Counted from the stretch's first letter, positions 43,266 through 55,491 are shown. The stretch: 64,000 nt of DNA from CADEEX01 sp964577955 (GCA_964577955.1 CAZOAZ010000010.1:62001-126000), one strand, 5' to 3'. The notes: generated by a model not told the origin, from the letters alone. Translations and numbers: made by a program.

Positions 43266-44924
43266 CTACTCGAGCAGGTCGCCGTTATCGTCGGTCAGCA
43301 TCAGTTTGCGATGCAGCCAGATCGGCGCCGTGCCATGGCCGAGCAGCGTGTCGTGAAAGGTTTTCAACGAGAACGCCTTGCCTTCCTGTTGTTTATAGTC
43401 CTGACGGAGTTTGAGCAACATCAGCTTGCCGACGGTATACACGAGATACGTCGGATCGAAGGTGCCGCGTTCCGCTTCGCGCCTCGCGCTCGCTTCCTCC
43501 ATATAGGCTTCGTCGCGGAACAGGCGTACGCCCTGTTCAACGGAAAGGTCCTCGGTGTGCAGCTTGATGCCGACGATGAAGCGGACGAGCCGAATCAGCG
43601 CCTCGGCGAGCTGGCCAAGTTTGACCGCGGCGTCGTTCCGGCCGAAGCCGGCTTCGATCATCATCTGCTCGCAGTAGTGCGCCCAGCCTTCGACAAATGA
43701 CGCCGGAGCAAAGAGCGTCGACTTGCGCGCCTTCGAGGCGACTTTGCGCGCGTGCTGCGACTGCAGGAAGTGTCCGGGATAGACCTCGTGAATCGAGATC
43801 GACCAGAGCGTCGGGAAGTTGTAGTCGCGGAGATGTTCCAGTTGGCGCTCGTGGCTCCACGACGGGTCGATGTCGGTCAGGTAGTAGAAGGCGCGGCTCG
43901 GTTTGGTCTCGAACGGACCCGAGGTCCACATGCTGGCGAACGACCAGCGATAGAACTCCGGCGTCGGGGCGACCGTGATGGGTTCGGCAGGCGGAATTGT
44001 GACCAGCCCCTGCCGCTCGACGAAGGTTTTCAGTTCCTCGAGCTGCTCGCGGCCGACGCGAATCAGATCGCCTGGACCCGGGTGGGCTGACTTGGTTTTC
44101 GCCCAGGCGGCGAGGGGATCGCCGCCATTGCCGCGGCCGGCCAGCGCCTTGAAGGCTTGCTGTGTCGCCTCCAGTTCGCGCGTCGCAATCGCCAGCAATC
44201 GCTCGACCGGAAGGCCGATGCCTTCGTCGAGGCGCACCTTCTGTTCGAACTTGTCGCGCCCGAGTCGGAAGGAACCACGGGCCTTCGGCGCGACCTCGTC
44301 TTCGAGATACTGCAGGTAGGCACCGACCGCCTGCGAGGCCTCGGCCTGCGCGTCGGCCAGGTCGCCGAGCAAATGCAAATCGTCGACGCTCGAAAAGGCC
44401 CGCGGCAGATCCTCGTCGATGAAGGTCAGCGCACCGCGCATCGCCTCGATGCCGACCTTGACGAAAATGCCCGGCGGCTCCTTGACGTTGTCGCGAGCGG
44501 CCTGAATGACACGCGGCGTCTGGCGCAATTTCGAGAGCGCCCGGCGGGCCCGTTCGGCCGGCGGCGCGTAGGCGAAGAGCGTCTGCGTCGCGAGGCTCGA
44601 GGCGATGAGGTCGGCATAGAACTGGGGATTCTTCTCCCAGGTCCGCACCTCTTCGAGGTCGAACATCCGGCTGCGCAGATGCCCCGCGAGCATGCGGTGT
44701 TCCAGCGCTTCGACGACGGTCAAGCCGTCGCGGTCGATCTCTTCCAGACGGCGCAGGTAGCCGGTCAGGGCGCGGAGTTCGTGTTCGATCCCGTGCCGGC
44801 TGACGTCCTCGAGCAGGTCGTCGTGAGCGTGTACGCCGTCGAAGGTGGCCTGCGTGGGATGCGTTTCGTGGAGGTACCCGAGGAGGTCGTCAACGAAATG
44901 CGGAAGTGGTTCGGAAACGGGCAT
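43266..44924 (-). CDS. DUF885-family metallopeptidase-like protein
   Basis: The ATG at 44924 follows AGGAG, giving 552 residues (MPVSEPLPHFVDDLLGYLHE). The family's putative zinc motif is HEVYPGH in WSISIHEVYPGHFLQSQHAR, followed by FVEGWAHYCEQMMIEAGF, which contains the third ligand Glu. The rest is helical, with typical pieces such as LDEGIGLPVERLLAIATREL and FDPTYLVYTVGKLMLLKLRQ. There is no signal peptide, so it is probably cytosolic, although most relatives in this group are exported. The substrate is unknown. It is the first gene of a unit with the FmdB-type gene. Confidence 0.88.
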   Translation of the reverse strand: MPVSEPLPHFVDDLLGYLHETHPTQATFDGVHAHDDLLEDVSRHGIEHELRALTGYLRRLEEIDRDGLTVVEALEHRMLAGHLRSRMFDLEEVRTWEKNPQFYADLIASSLATQTLFAYAPPAERARRALSKLRQTPRVIQAARDNVKEPPGIFVKVGIEAMRGALTFIDEDLPRAFSSVDDLHLLGDLADAQAEASQAVGAYLQYLEDEVAPKARGSFRLGRDKFEQKVRLDEGIGLPVERLLAIATRELEATQQAFKALAGRGNGGDPLAAWAKTKSAHPGPGDLIRVGREQLEELKTFVERQGLVTIPPAEPITVAPTPEFYRWSFASMWTSGPFETKPSRAFYYLTDIDPSWSHERQLEHLRDYNFPTLWSISIHEVYPGHFLQSQHARKVASKARKSTLFAPASFVEGWAHYCEQMMIEAGFGRNDAAVKLGQLAEALIRLVRFIVGIKLHTEDLSVEQGVRLFRDEAYMEEASARREAERGTFDPTYLVYTVGKLMLLKLRQDYKQQEGKAFSLKTFHDTLLGHGTAPIWLHRKLMLTDDNGDLLE

Positions 44925-45011
44925 GGCTCCTGACGTGAATGGGACCGTTGAACCGTGGCCGGGCTGGCCACCCAAGCGATCCGTCAATGGTACAATAAAG
45001 AGTCTCGCAAC

Positions 45012-45848
45012 ATGCCCGGCACGCTGTTCGTGGTCGCCACGCCAATCGGCAACCTCGAAGACGTGACGGCCCGGGCGCTCCGGATCCTGCGGGAGGTTTC
45101 GCTGATTGCGGCGGAAGACACGCGCCGCACGTCCCACCTCCTGACCCGCTACGGAATTACGACTCCGACAACGAGCTTCCACGAGCACAACGAACATGAG
45201 AAGACGCCGGCGATCCTTGCCCGGCTTGACGCTGGCGAGAACGTCGCCCTCGTATCTGACGCCGGGACGCCGGCGATTTCCGATCCTGGTGCGCACCTGG
45301 TTGCCGCGGCGACCGCCCGGGGTCTGACGGTTTCGCCGATTCCCGGTCCCAGCGCCCTTCTCGCATTGCTTTCTGCGGCTGGGATGGAAGGGTCCTCGTT
45401 CACATTCCTTGGCTTCCCTCCAACTAGGTCGTCAGCCAGAAAACAATGGCTCGAGTCGTTGGCGAAGGCTGTCCCGCTGGCCATCTTCTACGAGGCGCCT
45501 CATCGGATCCGAGACACGTTGGCTGAGATTGGGCAGGCACTTAACGATCCAACGGTAGTGGTGGGTCGAGAGCTGACCAAGGCCCATGAAGAATTGGTCA
45601 ATGGACAGATTTCTGCAGTCTTAAACCGGCTGGACGAACGCGGAGAGTTCGTTGTTGCGGTACGGGTCCCCGACAAAACCACCATCGAGGAGCTTTCGGA
45701 CGAGAAGATTGTCCCGTTATTTGTGCAATTGACCAATTCTGGCGGTCTGACGAGGCGCCAGGCGATTGCAACGATCAGTCGAAGACATGGTGTTTCGGCG
45801 AAGGAAATCTACGGCGCCATCGAGAAGCACAAGAACTCTGTTGGTTGA
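45012..45848 (+). CDS. rsmI: 16S rRNA (cytidine1402-2'-O)-methyltransferase
   Basis: The ATG at 45012 gives 278 residues (MPGTLFVVATPIGNLEDVTA), the signature N-terminus of RsmI. AEDTRRTSHLLTRYGI, ALVSDAGTPAISDPGAHLVA (the SAM-binding loop), IPGPSALLALLSAAGMEGSS and FYEAPHRI all match the tetrapyrrole-methylase fold. It methylates the ribose of C1402 in the decoding centre. The C-terminal part (LTRRQAIATISRRHGVSAKE) is the usual helix-turn-helix-like tail. It diverges from the DUF885 gene and precedes the TPR gene. Confidence 0.96.
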   Translation: MPGTLFVVATPIGNLEDVTARALRILREVSLIAAEDTRRTSHLLTRYGITTPTTSFHEHNEHEKTPAILARLDAGENVALVSDAGTPAISDPGAHLVAAATARGLTVSPIPGPSALLALLSAAGMEGSSFTFLGFPPTRSSARKQWLESLAKAVPLAIFYEAPHRIRDTLAEIGQALNDPTVVVGRELTKAHEELVNGQISAVLNRLDERGEFVVAVRVPDKTTIEELSDEKIVPLFVQLTNSGGLTRRQAIATISRRHGVSAKEIYGAIEKHKNSVG

Positions 45849-45926
45849 CCGAATCGTTCGGCTTCTGATAAGTTTCCCGCGGTTTTCAGGCGAGATGTTG
45901 GCGCTCGGCGTGTCAGGCACACGACT

Positions 45927-46616
45927 ATGGCGAAGCAGCGACCGCAGCCGAAAATCAAGGCTCAGAACGTCCGGCCTGCACCGGCCGCAACCGTCGCCCG
46001 AACGGCGAGTCCGGCGTCGACTGCGCCGGCGCCACCCGTCTCCCATGCTGCGATGCGTCCTCCCGAACCGCAGAAGCGCACGTCATACGTCGAGGCCGTT
46101 GCCGTCTACGAGAAGGGCGTCGCCGCGCTGCAGCGTCACGCTTACGACCACGCGCTCGAGTTGCTGCAGTCGGTGCTGACGCAGTATCCGGACGAAAAGG
46201 AACTGCACGAACGGGTGCGCTTGTACCTCAACATTTGCGAGCGTCATGTGAAGGCCAAGCCCGTCACGCCGCAAACCGTCGAGGAGCGCCTCTACGCCTC
46301 CACGCTCGCCATCAACGGCGGAAATTACGACGAGGCGATTCACCATCTCCGTCTGGTGCGGGATGAAGACCCCGACAACGACCACGCGCTCTACATGCTG
46401 GCGGTCGCGCATGCGCAGCGTGGTGAGCATGCTGAAGCCGTGGCCCACCTCGAGCGCTCTATCGCGCTGAACCCCGAGAACCGGGCGATGGCCCGGCGCG
46501 ATCCCGATCTGGAGCCGTTGCACGACGACGAGACCTTCCGGACGGCGGTCGAAGCGCGGCGCGGGACGCCGATCGAGGCGGACCGCCGCACACTCCGTCC
46601 CAAATCGGCGCGATAA
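45927..46616 (+). CDS. TPR-repeat protein
   Basis: The 229-residue product has a Pro/Ala-rich N-terminus without a signal peptide (MAKQRPQPKIKAQNVRPAPA) and then three to four tetratricopeptide repeats. Examples are VAVYEKGVAALQRHAYDHAL, LYASTLAINGGNYDEAIHHL and LYMLAVAHAQRGEHAEAVAH. It ends in a basic tail (ADRRTLRPKSAR). TPR arrays mediate protein-protein contacts. No partner is evident from the context. It lies between rsmI and glmU, with 78 bp after rsmI and about 200 bp before glmU. Confidence 0.82.
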   Translation: MAKQRPQPKIKAQNVRPAPAATVARTASPASTAPAPPVSHAAMRPPEPQKRTSYVEAVAVYEKGVAALQRHAYDHALELLQSVLTQYPDEKELHERVRLYLNICERHVKAKPVTPQTVEERLYASTLAINGGNYDEAIHHLRLVRDEDPDNDHALYMLAVAHAQRGEHAEAVAHLERSIALNPENRAMARRDPDLEPLHDDETFRTAVEARRGTPIEADRRTLRPKSAR

Positions 46617-46683
46617 TTACAGGACGGCAGGCGGCCGCTCCACGGCGATCCCGCCGAGGATCCGATACCTCGGCTGCCGAGCC

Positions 46684-46754
46684 CAGCGAGGCTCTGCCCA
46701 GAGCACGTTAGCCTCGCTGATCTCGCCGTTGCGTTTGCCCCGCTATGCGGGGCA
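46684..46754. promoter_or_regulatory. Two hairpins in the glmU leader region
   Basis: CAGCGAGGCT (46684-46693) pairs with AGCCTCGCTG (46710-46719). Further on, TGCCCCGC (46736-46743), TAT and GCGGGGCA (46747-46754) form a perfect 8-bp hairpin with a three-base loop. There is no T-run, so neither is a standard terminator. They may be structured leader elements of glmU or the end of the TPR transcript. Confidence 0.5.
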
Positions 46755-46818
46755 GTCGTCTTGCCGGATCAAGATTTGGCTCATTCGCAACGACTTTGCT
46801 CGATCAAGACGCCTAACC

Positions 46819-48207
46819 ATGTCTGATGTCCACGTCGTGATCCTTGCTGCGGGCAAAGGGACCCGCATGAAGTCCGCCCTCCCGAAGGTCTTACACAAAG
46901 TTGCGGGCATTCCCCTTATTGAATATGTGCTCGCGGCCGCGGCGACGCTTCGGCCCGCCACGACGACGGTCGTCATCGGCCACCAGGCAGAAACGCTCGA
47001 GCAGTCGCTCTCGAGTCAACATCACGGCCTCAACTTTGTGGTCCAGGAGCCACAGCTCGGCACGGCTCACGCGCTTCTGTGCACGGAGCCGCTCCTCCGC
47101 GCCAAGACGGGGACGCTCATCCTCTTGTCGGGAGATGTGCCGCTCCTTTCACCGCAAACGTTGAAAACACTGGTCGAACACCATCGGCGCACGGCGGCGG
47201 CGGCCACGGTGATCACGGCGACGGTCGAGAACCCGCACGGCTACGGACGCATCGTCCGCACCGGCGAGCAAATTGCACAGATTGTCGAAGAGAAGGACGC
47301 GACAGACGCCGAGCGGCGCATCCGCGAGATCAATTCGGGCATTTATGCGTTCGAACTGTCGGGCTTGTTCGCGGCGGTCCGTCGGATCGGCGCCCAGAAC
47401 GCCCAGCGGGAGTATTACCTGCCGGATCTCGTGTCGATATTCAGAGGGCAAGGTCTGGGCGTGGAAGCGGTTCCGGTCGCGAACGCCGTCGAGATTCAAG
47501 GCATCAACAGTCGGGGAGAGCTCGCTGCGGTGAGCCAAATCGTGAAACAGAACAAGAACGCCGAACTGATGGCCGCGGGAGTGACCATCGAGGACCCGGC
47601 AACCACGTACATCCACCGGTCCGTCCAGGTCGGGCCCGACACCATCATCCACCCTGGCGTATCGCTCGAAGGCCTGACGGTCGTCGGCGGTGGCTGTGAG
47701 ATTCACAGCGGCACGCGCATCGTGAACTCGGTGATTGGCGATCGCGCGACGGTCCTGAACCACTGCGTGATAGTCGACTCGAGCCTCGGGCACGGCGCCT
47801 CGGTCGGACCGTTTGCGCACCTGCGCGGCGGCGCGTCGCTCGCGTCCGACGCCAAGGTCGGCAACTTCGTCGAGCTGAAGAAGACGGCGCTCGGTCCGGG
47901 ATCGAAGGCCATGCATCTCGCCTATCTCGGCGACGCCGTCATCGGCTCGCACGTCAACATCGGCGCCGGCACGATCACGTGCAACTACGACGGCACGCAC
48001 AAGCACACCACGACGATTGAAGACGGCGCGTTCATCGGCAGCGACACGCAGCTGATTGCGCCGGTCACCGTGGGCGAAGGCGCATATGTCGGCACCGGCA
48101 CGACGGTTCGCGAGAATGTCCCGCCCGGGGCGCTGGCGGTCAGCGCCGGCAAGCAGCGCAACATCGACGGCTGGGTCGAGGACAAGAAGAAGCGCCGCAA
48201 GAATTAA
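46819..48207 (+). CDS. glmU: Bifunctional GlmU (GlcN-1-P acetyltransferase / GlcNAc-1-P uridylyltransferase)
   Basis: The ATG at 46819 gives 462 residues. The N-terminal pyrophosphorylase has LAAGKGTRMKSALPKVLHK (uridine and phosphate binding) and LILLSGDVPLLSPQTL. The C-terminal left-handed beta-helix acetyltransferase reads VQVGPDTIIHPGVSLEGLTV and VNIGAGTITCNYDGTHKHTT. It makes UDP-N-acetylglucosamine for peptidoglycan and LPS. The glmS gene follows 40 bp later, so the pair supplies the amino-sugar pathway in sequence. An AT-rich inverted repeat covers the stop. Confidence 0.97.
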   Translation: MSDVHVVILAAGKGTRMKSALPKVLHKVAGIPLIEYVLAAAATLRPATTTVVIGHQAETLEQSLSSQHHGLNFVVQEPQLGTAHALLCTEPLLRAKTGTLILLSGDVPLLSPQTLKTLVEHHRRTAAAATVITATVENPHGYGRIVRTGEQIAQIVEEKDATDAERRIREINSGIYAFELSGLFAAVRRIGAQNAQREYYLPDLVSIFRGQGLGVEAVPVANAVEIQGINSRGELAAVSQIVKQNKNAELMAAGVTIEDPATTYIHRSVQVGPDTIIHPGVSLEGLTVVGGGCEIHSGTRIVNSVIGDRATVLNHCVIVDSSLGHGASVGPFAHLRGGASLASDAKVGNFVELKKTALGPGSKAMHLAYLGDAVIGSHVNIGAGTITCNYDGTHKHTTTIEDGAFIGSDTQLIAPVTVGEGAYVGTGTTVRENVPPGALAVSAGKQRNIDGWVEDKKKRRKN

Positions 48208-48225
48208 CAATGCTCAATTGTTAAT
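48203..48225. repeat. AT-rich inverted repeat across the glmU stop
   Basis: ATTAACAAT (48203-48211) pairs perfectly with ATTGTTAAT (48217-48225) around a GCTCA loop. The next bases TGTCAGTTTC are also AT-rich, in contrast to the GC-rich surroundings. It may be a weak terminator, a stabilising hairpin or a site of an AT-binding protein between glmU and glmS. Confidence 0.6.
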
Positions 48226-48247
48226 TGTCAGTTTCAAGGATCACGCT

Positions 48248-50098
48248 ATGTGTGGAATCGTCGGCTACATCGGCAACAAGGACGTCGTTCCGGTTCTCAT
48301 CGAAGGGCTCCGCAAGCTCGAATACCGCGGCTACGATTCCGCGGGCGTCGCGGTCGTCCGCCACGGCACGGTGGATCTGCGCCGGAGCGCCGGCAAGCTC
48401 TCGAATCTTGAATCCGTCATCGACAAGGATCCGATCTCCGGCGACTACGGCGTCGGCCACACCCGCTGGGCGACGCATGGCCGGCCGACCGAAGAGAACG
48501 CCCACCCGCATCGCGACTGCACCGGCAAGATTGTCGTCGTCCACAACGGGATCATCGAGAACTACCTGGATCTGAAACACGAACTGCAGCGGCAGGGCCA
48601 CAAGTTCGTGACCGAAACCGACACCGAAATCGTCGCGCACCTCGTCGAGCGCGAGATGAAAGACGACGGACTCGAGAATGCAGTGCGGCGCGCCCTGATG
48701 CTGATGCGCGGGCTGTTCGCGCTCGTGCTGATTTCGGCCGACGATCCGGAAAAGATCGTCGCCGTCAGAAAGGGCCCGCCGATCGTCGTTGGGCTCGGAG
48801 ACGGCGGCCGTGAATTCTTCGTCGCCTCTGACGTTCCCGCGATTCTGAGCCACACCCGCGACGTCGTGTTCCTCGGCGACGAGGAAATGGCGGTGGTCAC
48901 CCGCCGGGGCGTCCAGTTCACGGACTTCTTCGGCCGGCCGGTGTCCGCCGCGACACAGCGCGTCCTGTGGGATCCGATCATGGCGGAGAAGGCCGGCTAC
49001 AAGCACTTCATGCTCAAGGAGATCTTCGAGCAGCCGACCGCCGCCCGCGAAACCGTGCTCGGCCGCGTCTCGCAGGAAACCGGCGAGGTCTTCCTCGAGG
49101 AGATGAACCTCTCCAACCAGCAGCTGGCGCATGTCGACCGCATCACGATTCTGGCGTGCGGAACGTCCTGGCACTCGGCGCTCGTCGGCAAGTTCCTGCT
49201 CGAACAGCTGGCCCGTGTGCCGGTCGAAGTCGACTACGGATCCGAGTACCGCTACCGCAGCCCGATTGCGTCGAAACGGACGCTGGCGATCATCATCACC
49301 CAGTCCGGCGAGACGGCCGACACGCTGGCCGCCCTCCGCGAAGCCAAGCAACACGGCGCCTCCAGCCTGGCGATCTGCAACGTCGTCGGCAGCATGGCGA
49401 CGCGCGAGACCGACGGCACGGTCTACACGCACGCCGGACCAGAGATCGGTGTGGCCTCGACGAAGGCCTTTACGTCTCAGCTCGTCGCCCTGTATCTGCT
49501 CGCCCTGCGAATCGGCCAGGCGCGCGGTACTCTCAGCCTCGAGGCGTCCAAAGCGCACGTCGATGCCCTGCTGCAGCTGCCGACGCTCCTCGAGCAGACA
49601 TTGAAGGTGGCGCCGGAGATCGAACAGGTTGCCGCGCGCTTCCACAACCGGGCCGACTTCCTGTATCTCGGCCGCGGGATCAACTATCCGATCGCCCTCG
49701 AGGGCGCGCTCAAGCTGAAGGAGATCTCGTATATCCACGCCGAGGGGTATCCGGCCGGCGAGATGAAGCACGGGCCGATCGCTCTGATTGACGAGCGGAT
49801 GCCGGTCGTCGCGCTGGCCCCCGACGATGCGGTCTTCGAGAAAATGCTCGGCAATATGCAGGAGGTCAAGGCCCGCGGCGGCTCGGTGATCGCGATCACG
49901 ACTCGCGGCCACAACACGCTGTCGGCGATTCTCGACCCGACCCGGGACGTGATTATCGAGATCCCGCGGATGCCGGAACTGCTGACACCGATCGCGATGG
50001 TCGTGCCGCTGCAGCTCCTGGCCTACGACATCGCGGTCCGGCGCGGCTGCGACGTCGACCAGCCGCGCAATCTCGCCAAGAGTGTGACGGTCGAGTAG
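48248..50098 (+). CDS. glmS: Glutamine:fructose-6-phosphate aminotransferase
   Basis: The product must start with the catalytic Cys after Met is removed, so I chose MCGIVGYIGNKDVVPVLIEG at 48248 (616 residues). The glutaminase half has the Ntn nucleophile Cys2, LEYRGYDSAGVAV and TRWATHGRPTEENAHPH. The isomerase half has two SIS domains, with TSWHSALVGKFLLEQLA and GETADTLAAL, and the late AKSVTVE end. It makes glucosamine-6-phosphate. I saw no glmS ribozyme core in the short leader. Confidence 0.97.
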   Translation: MCGIVGYIGNKDVVPVLIEGLRKLEYRGYDSAGVAVVRHGTVDLRRSAGKLSNLESVIDKDPISGDYGVGHTRWATHGRPTEENAHPHRDCTGKIVVVHNGIIENYLDLKHELQRQGHKFVTETDTEIVAHLVEREMKDDGLENAVRRALMLMRGLFALVLISADDPEKIVAVRKGPPIVVGLGDGGREFFVASDVPAILSHTRDVVFLGDEEMAVVTRRGVQFTDFFGRPVSAATQRVLWDPIMAEKAGYKHFMLKEIFEQPTAARETVLGRVSQETGEVFLEEMNLSNQQLAHVDRITILACGTSWHSALVGKFLLEQLARVPVEVDYGSEYRYRSPIASKRTLAIIITQSGETADTLAALREAKQHGASSLAICNVVGSMATRETDGTVYTHAGPEIGVASTKAFTSQLVALYLLALRIGQARGTLSLEASKAHVDALLQLPTLLEQTLKVAPEIEQVAARFHNRADFLYLGRGINYPIALEGALKLKEISYIHAEGYPAGEMKHGPIALIDERMPVVALAPDDAVFEKMLGNMQEVKARGGSVIAITTRGHNTLSAILDPTRDVIIEIPRMPELLTPIAMVVPLQLLAYDIAVRRGCDVDQPRNLAKSVTVE

Positions 50099-50189
50099 AG
50101 GTCGGAGGTTAGAGGTCAGGGACTCGGGGCTAGGGACTGGGGGAGGACGATGCTACGATCGGCATCGCGTCGGTCCTTCAAGTCCCTGC

Positions 50190-52466
50190 ATGCAGTTCCT
50201 GAACAGCCTCAATCCTGAACAGCGCGACGCGGTCCTGCACGTCACGGGACCGCTGCTGATCCTCGCCGGCGCCGGATCGGGCAAGACGCGCGTCATCACC
50301 AGCCGCATCGCCTATCTCGTCGGCGATGGCCACGCGCAGCCGCACGAGATTCTCGCCGTCACGTTCACCAACAAAGCCGCGGAGGAAATGCGCGCCCGCG
50401 TCGAAGCGCTGCTCGGGTCCGACTGCAGCCGCATGTGGGTGTCGACGTTCCACTCCTTGTGCGCGCGATTGCTGCGGCGTGAAGCCCCGGCGATTGGCCT
50501 GTCGCGGGATTTCGTGATCTACGACTCGTCCGACCAGCTCGTCGTCGTCAAGCAGGCGATGAAGGAGCTGCATATCGACGACAGCATCGTCCAGCCACGC
50601 GCGGCGCTGTCGCGGATCAGCCACGCCAAGAACCGGATGGAGAGCCCCGACGCGATCGCGGCGGCGGCCGGGTGGAACCGCCGCGAGGAACACATCGCGA
50701 AGGTCTACAGCTACTACCTCAACGCGCTCAAAGCGGCGAGCGCGCTGGACTTCGACGACCTGCTGCTGAAGACCGTCGAGCTCTTCGAGAACGCGCCGAC
50801 GGTGCGGGCGAAGTACGCCAACCAGTTCCGCTTTGTGATGGTCGACGAGTACCAGGACACCAACCGGCCTCAGTACTTGTTGATTCGGCGACTGGCCGAA
50901 GTGCATCGCAACCTCTGTGTCGTGGGCGATCCGGATCAGTCGATCTACAAATGGCGCGGCGCGGATCTGAGAAACATCCTGGACTTCGAGCAGGATTTTC
51001 CCGAAGCGGTCACCGTCAAGCTCGAACGCAACTACCGTTCGACACAGGTCATCCTCGACGCCGCGTCAGCCGTGATCAGCCACAACCGCAACCGCAAGGA
51101 CAAGCGGCTGTGGACCGACCAGGCCGGCGGCGCGCGGATTGTCTATTACCGCGGCGGCGACGAGATTGAAGAAGCCGACTTCATCATGCGGACGGCGCGG
51201 ACGGGCCTGGCCGACGACGTCGATGCCAAGGTCGCGGTGCTCTACCGGACCAACGCTCAGTCGCGCAGCATCGAAGATGCGCTGATGCGCGAAGGGCTGG
51301 CCTACAAGATCGTCGGCGGGGTCCGGTTCTACGAGCGCAAGGAAATCAAGGACTCGCTGGCGTACCTGCGGCTCGTGATCAATCCGCACGACGACGTCAG
51401 TATTCGGCGGGTCATCAACGTACCGGCGCGCGGCATCGGCAAAGGCGTCATGGACGCTCTGGACAGCTTCCAGCCGTCAACACACGAGGACCTGCCGCTT
51501 CTTGCCGCCGGCCTGCAGCCGACCGTGGCGACCAACTCGCTCTGGGCACGAATCGTTCGAGGGTTGGAAGAACGCGCCTATACCGGGCGGGCCGCGGCGT
51601 CGCTGGCCACGTTTCGCGATCTGATCATCGCGCTCACCGACATCGCCCGCGCCGATCCGGTCTCGATCACGCTCGGCAAGATTCTCGACCGCAGCGGTTA
51701 CCTGCGGGATCTTCGCGAGGACCGATCGGAGGACGGCGAAGCGCGCATCGAAAACCTCGCCGAACTGGTCTCGGCGGCGCGCGAGTACGAAGGCCGCGAT
51801 CCCGAGCCGTCGCTGACCGGATTCGTCGATCGCCTGTCTCTGCTGTCGGATGTCGACGAGGAGCAGGGCACCAAGAACGCCCGGATCTGGATGATGACCC
51901 TGCACAGCGCGAAGGGTCTCGAGTTTCCGACCGTGATCCTCGCGGGCCTCGAGGAAGGACTGTTCCCGCATTCCCGATCCAGCGAGGACGAAGAAGAGCT
52001 CGAAGAGGAACGCCGGCTCTGCTATGTCGGCATGACGCGTGCGCGCCAACGCCTGGTGCTGACTGGCGCGGCGCGGCGGCGGGTCTTCGGCGAGTACAAG
52101 GCCAGTGAACCTTCACAGTTCATCGACGAGATTCCGTCGGATCTGCTCGAACGAAAGACGCCGACGTTCTCCTCCACCGGCTACCAGGGCAACTTCTCGC
52201 ACTATACGTTCCAGACCAACCCGTACGGACGCGGCGGCAGGGGCGGACGGGCGCGCGAGGAGGCGCCGGTTTACGCCTACGAAGACGAGGATCAGTCGAC
52301 CGGCCTGGCGCTCAGGCCCGGCATGCGTGTTCGCCATCATCAGTTCGGCATCGGCAACGTCATTTCCGTCGAACCCGTCGAAGACGACATGAAGCTGGTC
52401 GTCCGCTTCAACCTGGTGGGGACGAAGACGCTCCGCGCCAAATACGCCCGCCTCGAACCGGCCTGA
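50190..52466 (+). CDS. UvrD/PcrA-type DNA helicase
   Basis: The 758-residue SF1A helicase has a Walker A AGAGSGKT at 26-33, TFTNKAAEEM, VDEYQDTN (Walker B and Q-motif neighbourhood), VGDPDQSIYKWRGA, NYRS, RTNAQSR, and the late VTRA-like GMTRARQRL. The C-terminal tail (GLALRPGMRVRHHQFGIGNV) has the PcrA-type Tudor-like domain that contacts RNA polymerase. It unwinds DNA in repair and removes RecA or stalled polymerase. PcrA versus UvrD naming is uncertain. The gene sits after glmS with a 91-bp spacer of repeated words (GGTCAGGGACTCGGGG-type). Confidence 0.95.
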   Translation: MQFLNSLNPEQRDAVLHVTGPLLILAGAGSGKTRVITSRIAYLVGDGHAQPHEILAVTFTNKAAEEMRARVEALLGSDCSRMWVSTFHSLCARLLRREAPAIGLSRDFVIYDSSDQLVVVKQAMKELHIDDSIVQPRAALSRISHAKNRMESPDAIAAAAGWNRREEHIAKVYSYYLNALKAASALDFDDLLLKTVELFENAPTVRAKYANQFRFVMVDEYQDTNRPQYLLIRRLAEVHRNLCVVGDPDQSIYKWRGADLRNILDFEQDFPEAVTVKLERNYRSTQVILDAASAVISHNRNRKDKRLWTDQAGGARIVYYRGGDEIEEADFIMRTARTGLADDVDAKVAVLYRTNAQSRSIEDALMREGLAYKIVGGVRFYERKEIKDSLAYLRLVINPHDDVSIRRVINVPARGIGKGVMDALDSFQPSTHEDLPLLAAGLQPTVATNSLWARIVRGLEERAYTGRAAASLATFRDLIIALTDIARADPVSITLGKILDRSGYLRDLREDRSEDGEARIENLAELVSAAREYEGRDPEPSLTGFVDRLSLLSDVDEEQGTKNARIWMMTLHSAKGLEFPTVILAGLEEGLFPHSRSSEDEEELEEERRLCYVGMTRARQRLVLTGAARRRVFGEYKASEPSQFIDEIPSDLLERKTPTFSSTGYQGNFSHYTFQTNPYGRGGRGGRAREEAPVYAYEDEDQSTGLALRPGMRVRHHQFGIGNVISVEPVEDDMKLVVRFNLVGTKTLRAKYARLEPA

Positions 52467-52479
52467 CCGCGCGACGCAC

Positions 52480-52992
52480 ATGACCCCCGAAGAGTCCGAG
52501 CGGACGTATTCCGGCACCATCGTCGCTGCGGTGATTTTCGGCATGATGATCGCGGGACTGGTGTATCGCTACTGGCCAAGCGATGAGCGCGACATCTTGC
52601 GCCACATCAGCAATCTCGGCGAAGCGCTCTCACTCCCCGGCGCCGAGAGCGAGCCCCTGAGCGCGACGCGATTTGCCGCGCTCCGGGAATACTTCGCCCC
52701 GGACGTCCGGTTCCGGTGGGACGATCAGGAGATCGTGACGCGCGAGGTGCTTCTGGCGCGATTGCGGAGTTGGACACCGCCGCCACTCGGCGTCCGCGTC
52801 GAATTCGTCGATGTGCGCGTCACGCTGGCGGAAAACCGGGCCACCGCCACGGTCCAGTTGACCGCCCACCTGTCCACTCGACGAACCGGGCAGGACGACG
52901 GGAGCCTGACCACACGCGCGATCGTCGCGTCGATGACACACGCCAGCGGCGACTGGGTCATCGCCACAGCGGACGCCAGCGCGCCCGATTAG
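52480..52992 (+). CDS. Small membrane-anchored NTF2/SnoaL-like protein
   Basis: The 170-residue product has one membrane segment near 11-30 (GTIVAAVIFGMMIAGLVYRY) and a soluble domain. Its predicted alternation of helices and strands (LREYFAPDVRFRWDDQEIVT, RVEFVDVRVTLAENRATATV, and ASGDWVIATADAS at the end) resembles the SnoaL/NTF2 fold. It lies 13 bp after the helicase gene and probably shares its transcript; it stops just before the convergent gyrA. I do not recognise a specific family. Confidence 0.65.
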   Translation: MTPEESERTYSGTIVAAVIFGMMIAGLVYRYWPSDERDILRHISNLGEALSLPGAESEPLSATRFAALREYFAPDVRFRWDDQEIVTREVLLARLRSWTPPPLGVRVEFVDVRVTLAENRATATVQLTAHLSTRRTGQDDGSLTTRAIVASMTHASGDWVIATADASAPD

Positions 52993-52995
52993 CGC

Positions 52996-55491
<2,496 letters not shown>

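Noticed and set aside
48208..48247. glmS ribozyme
   Set aside because: Only 40 bases separate the genes, too short for the ribozyme.
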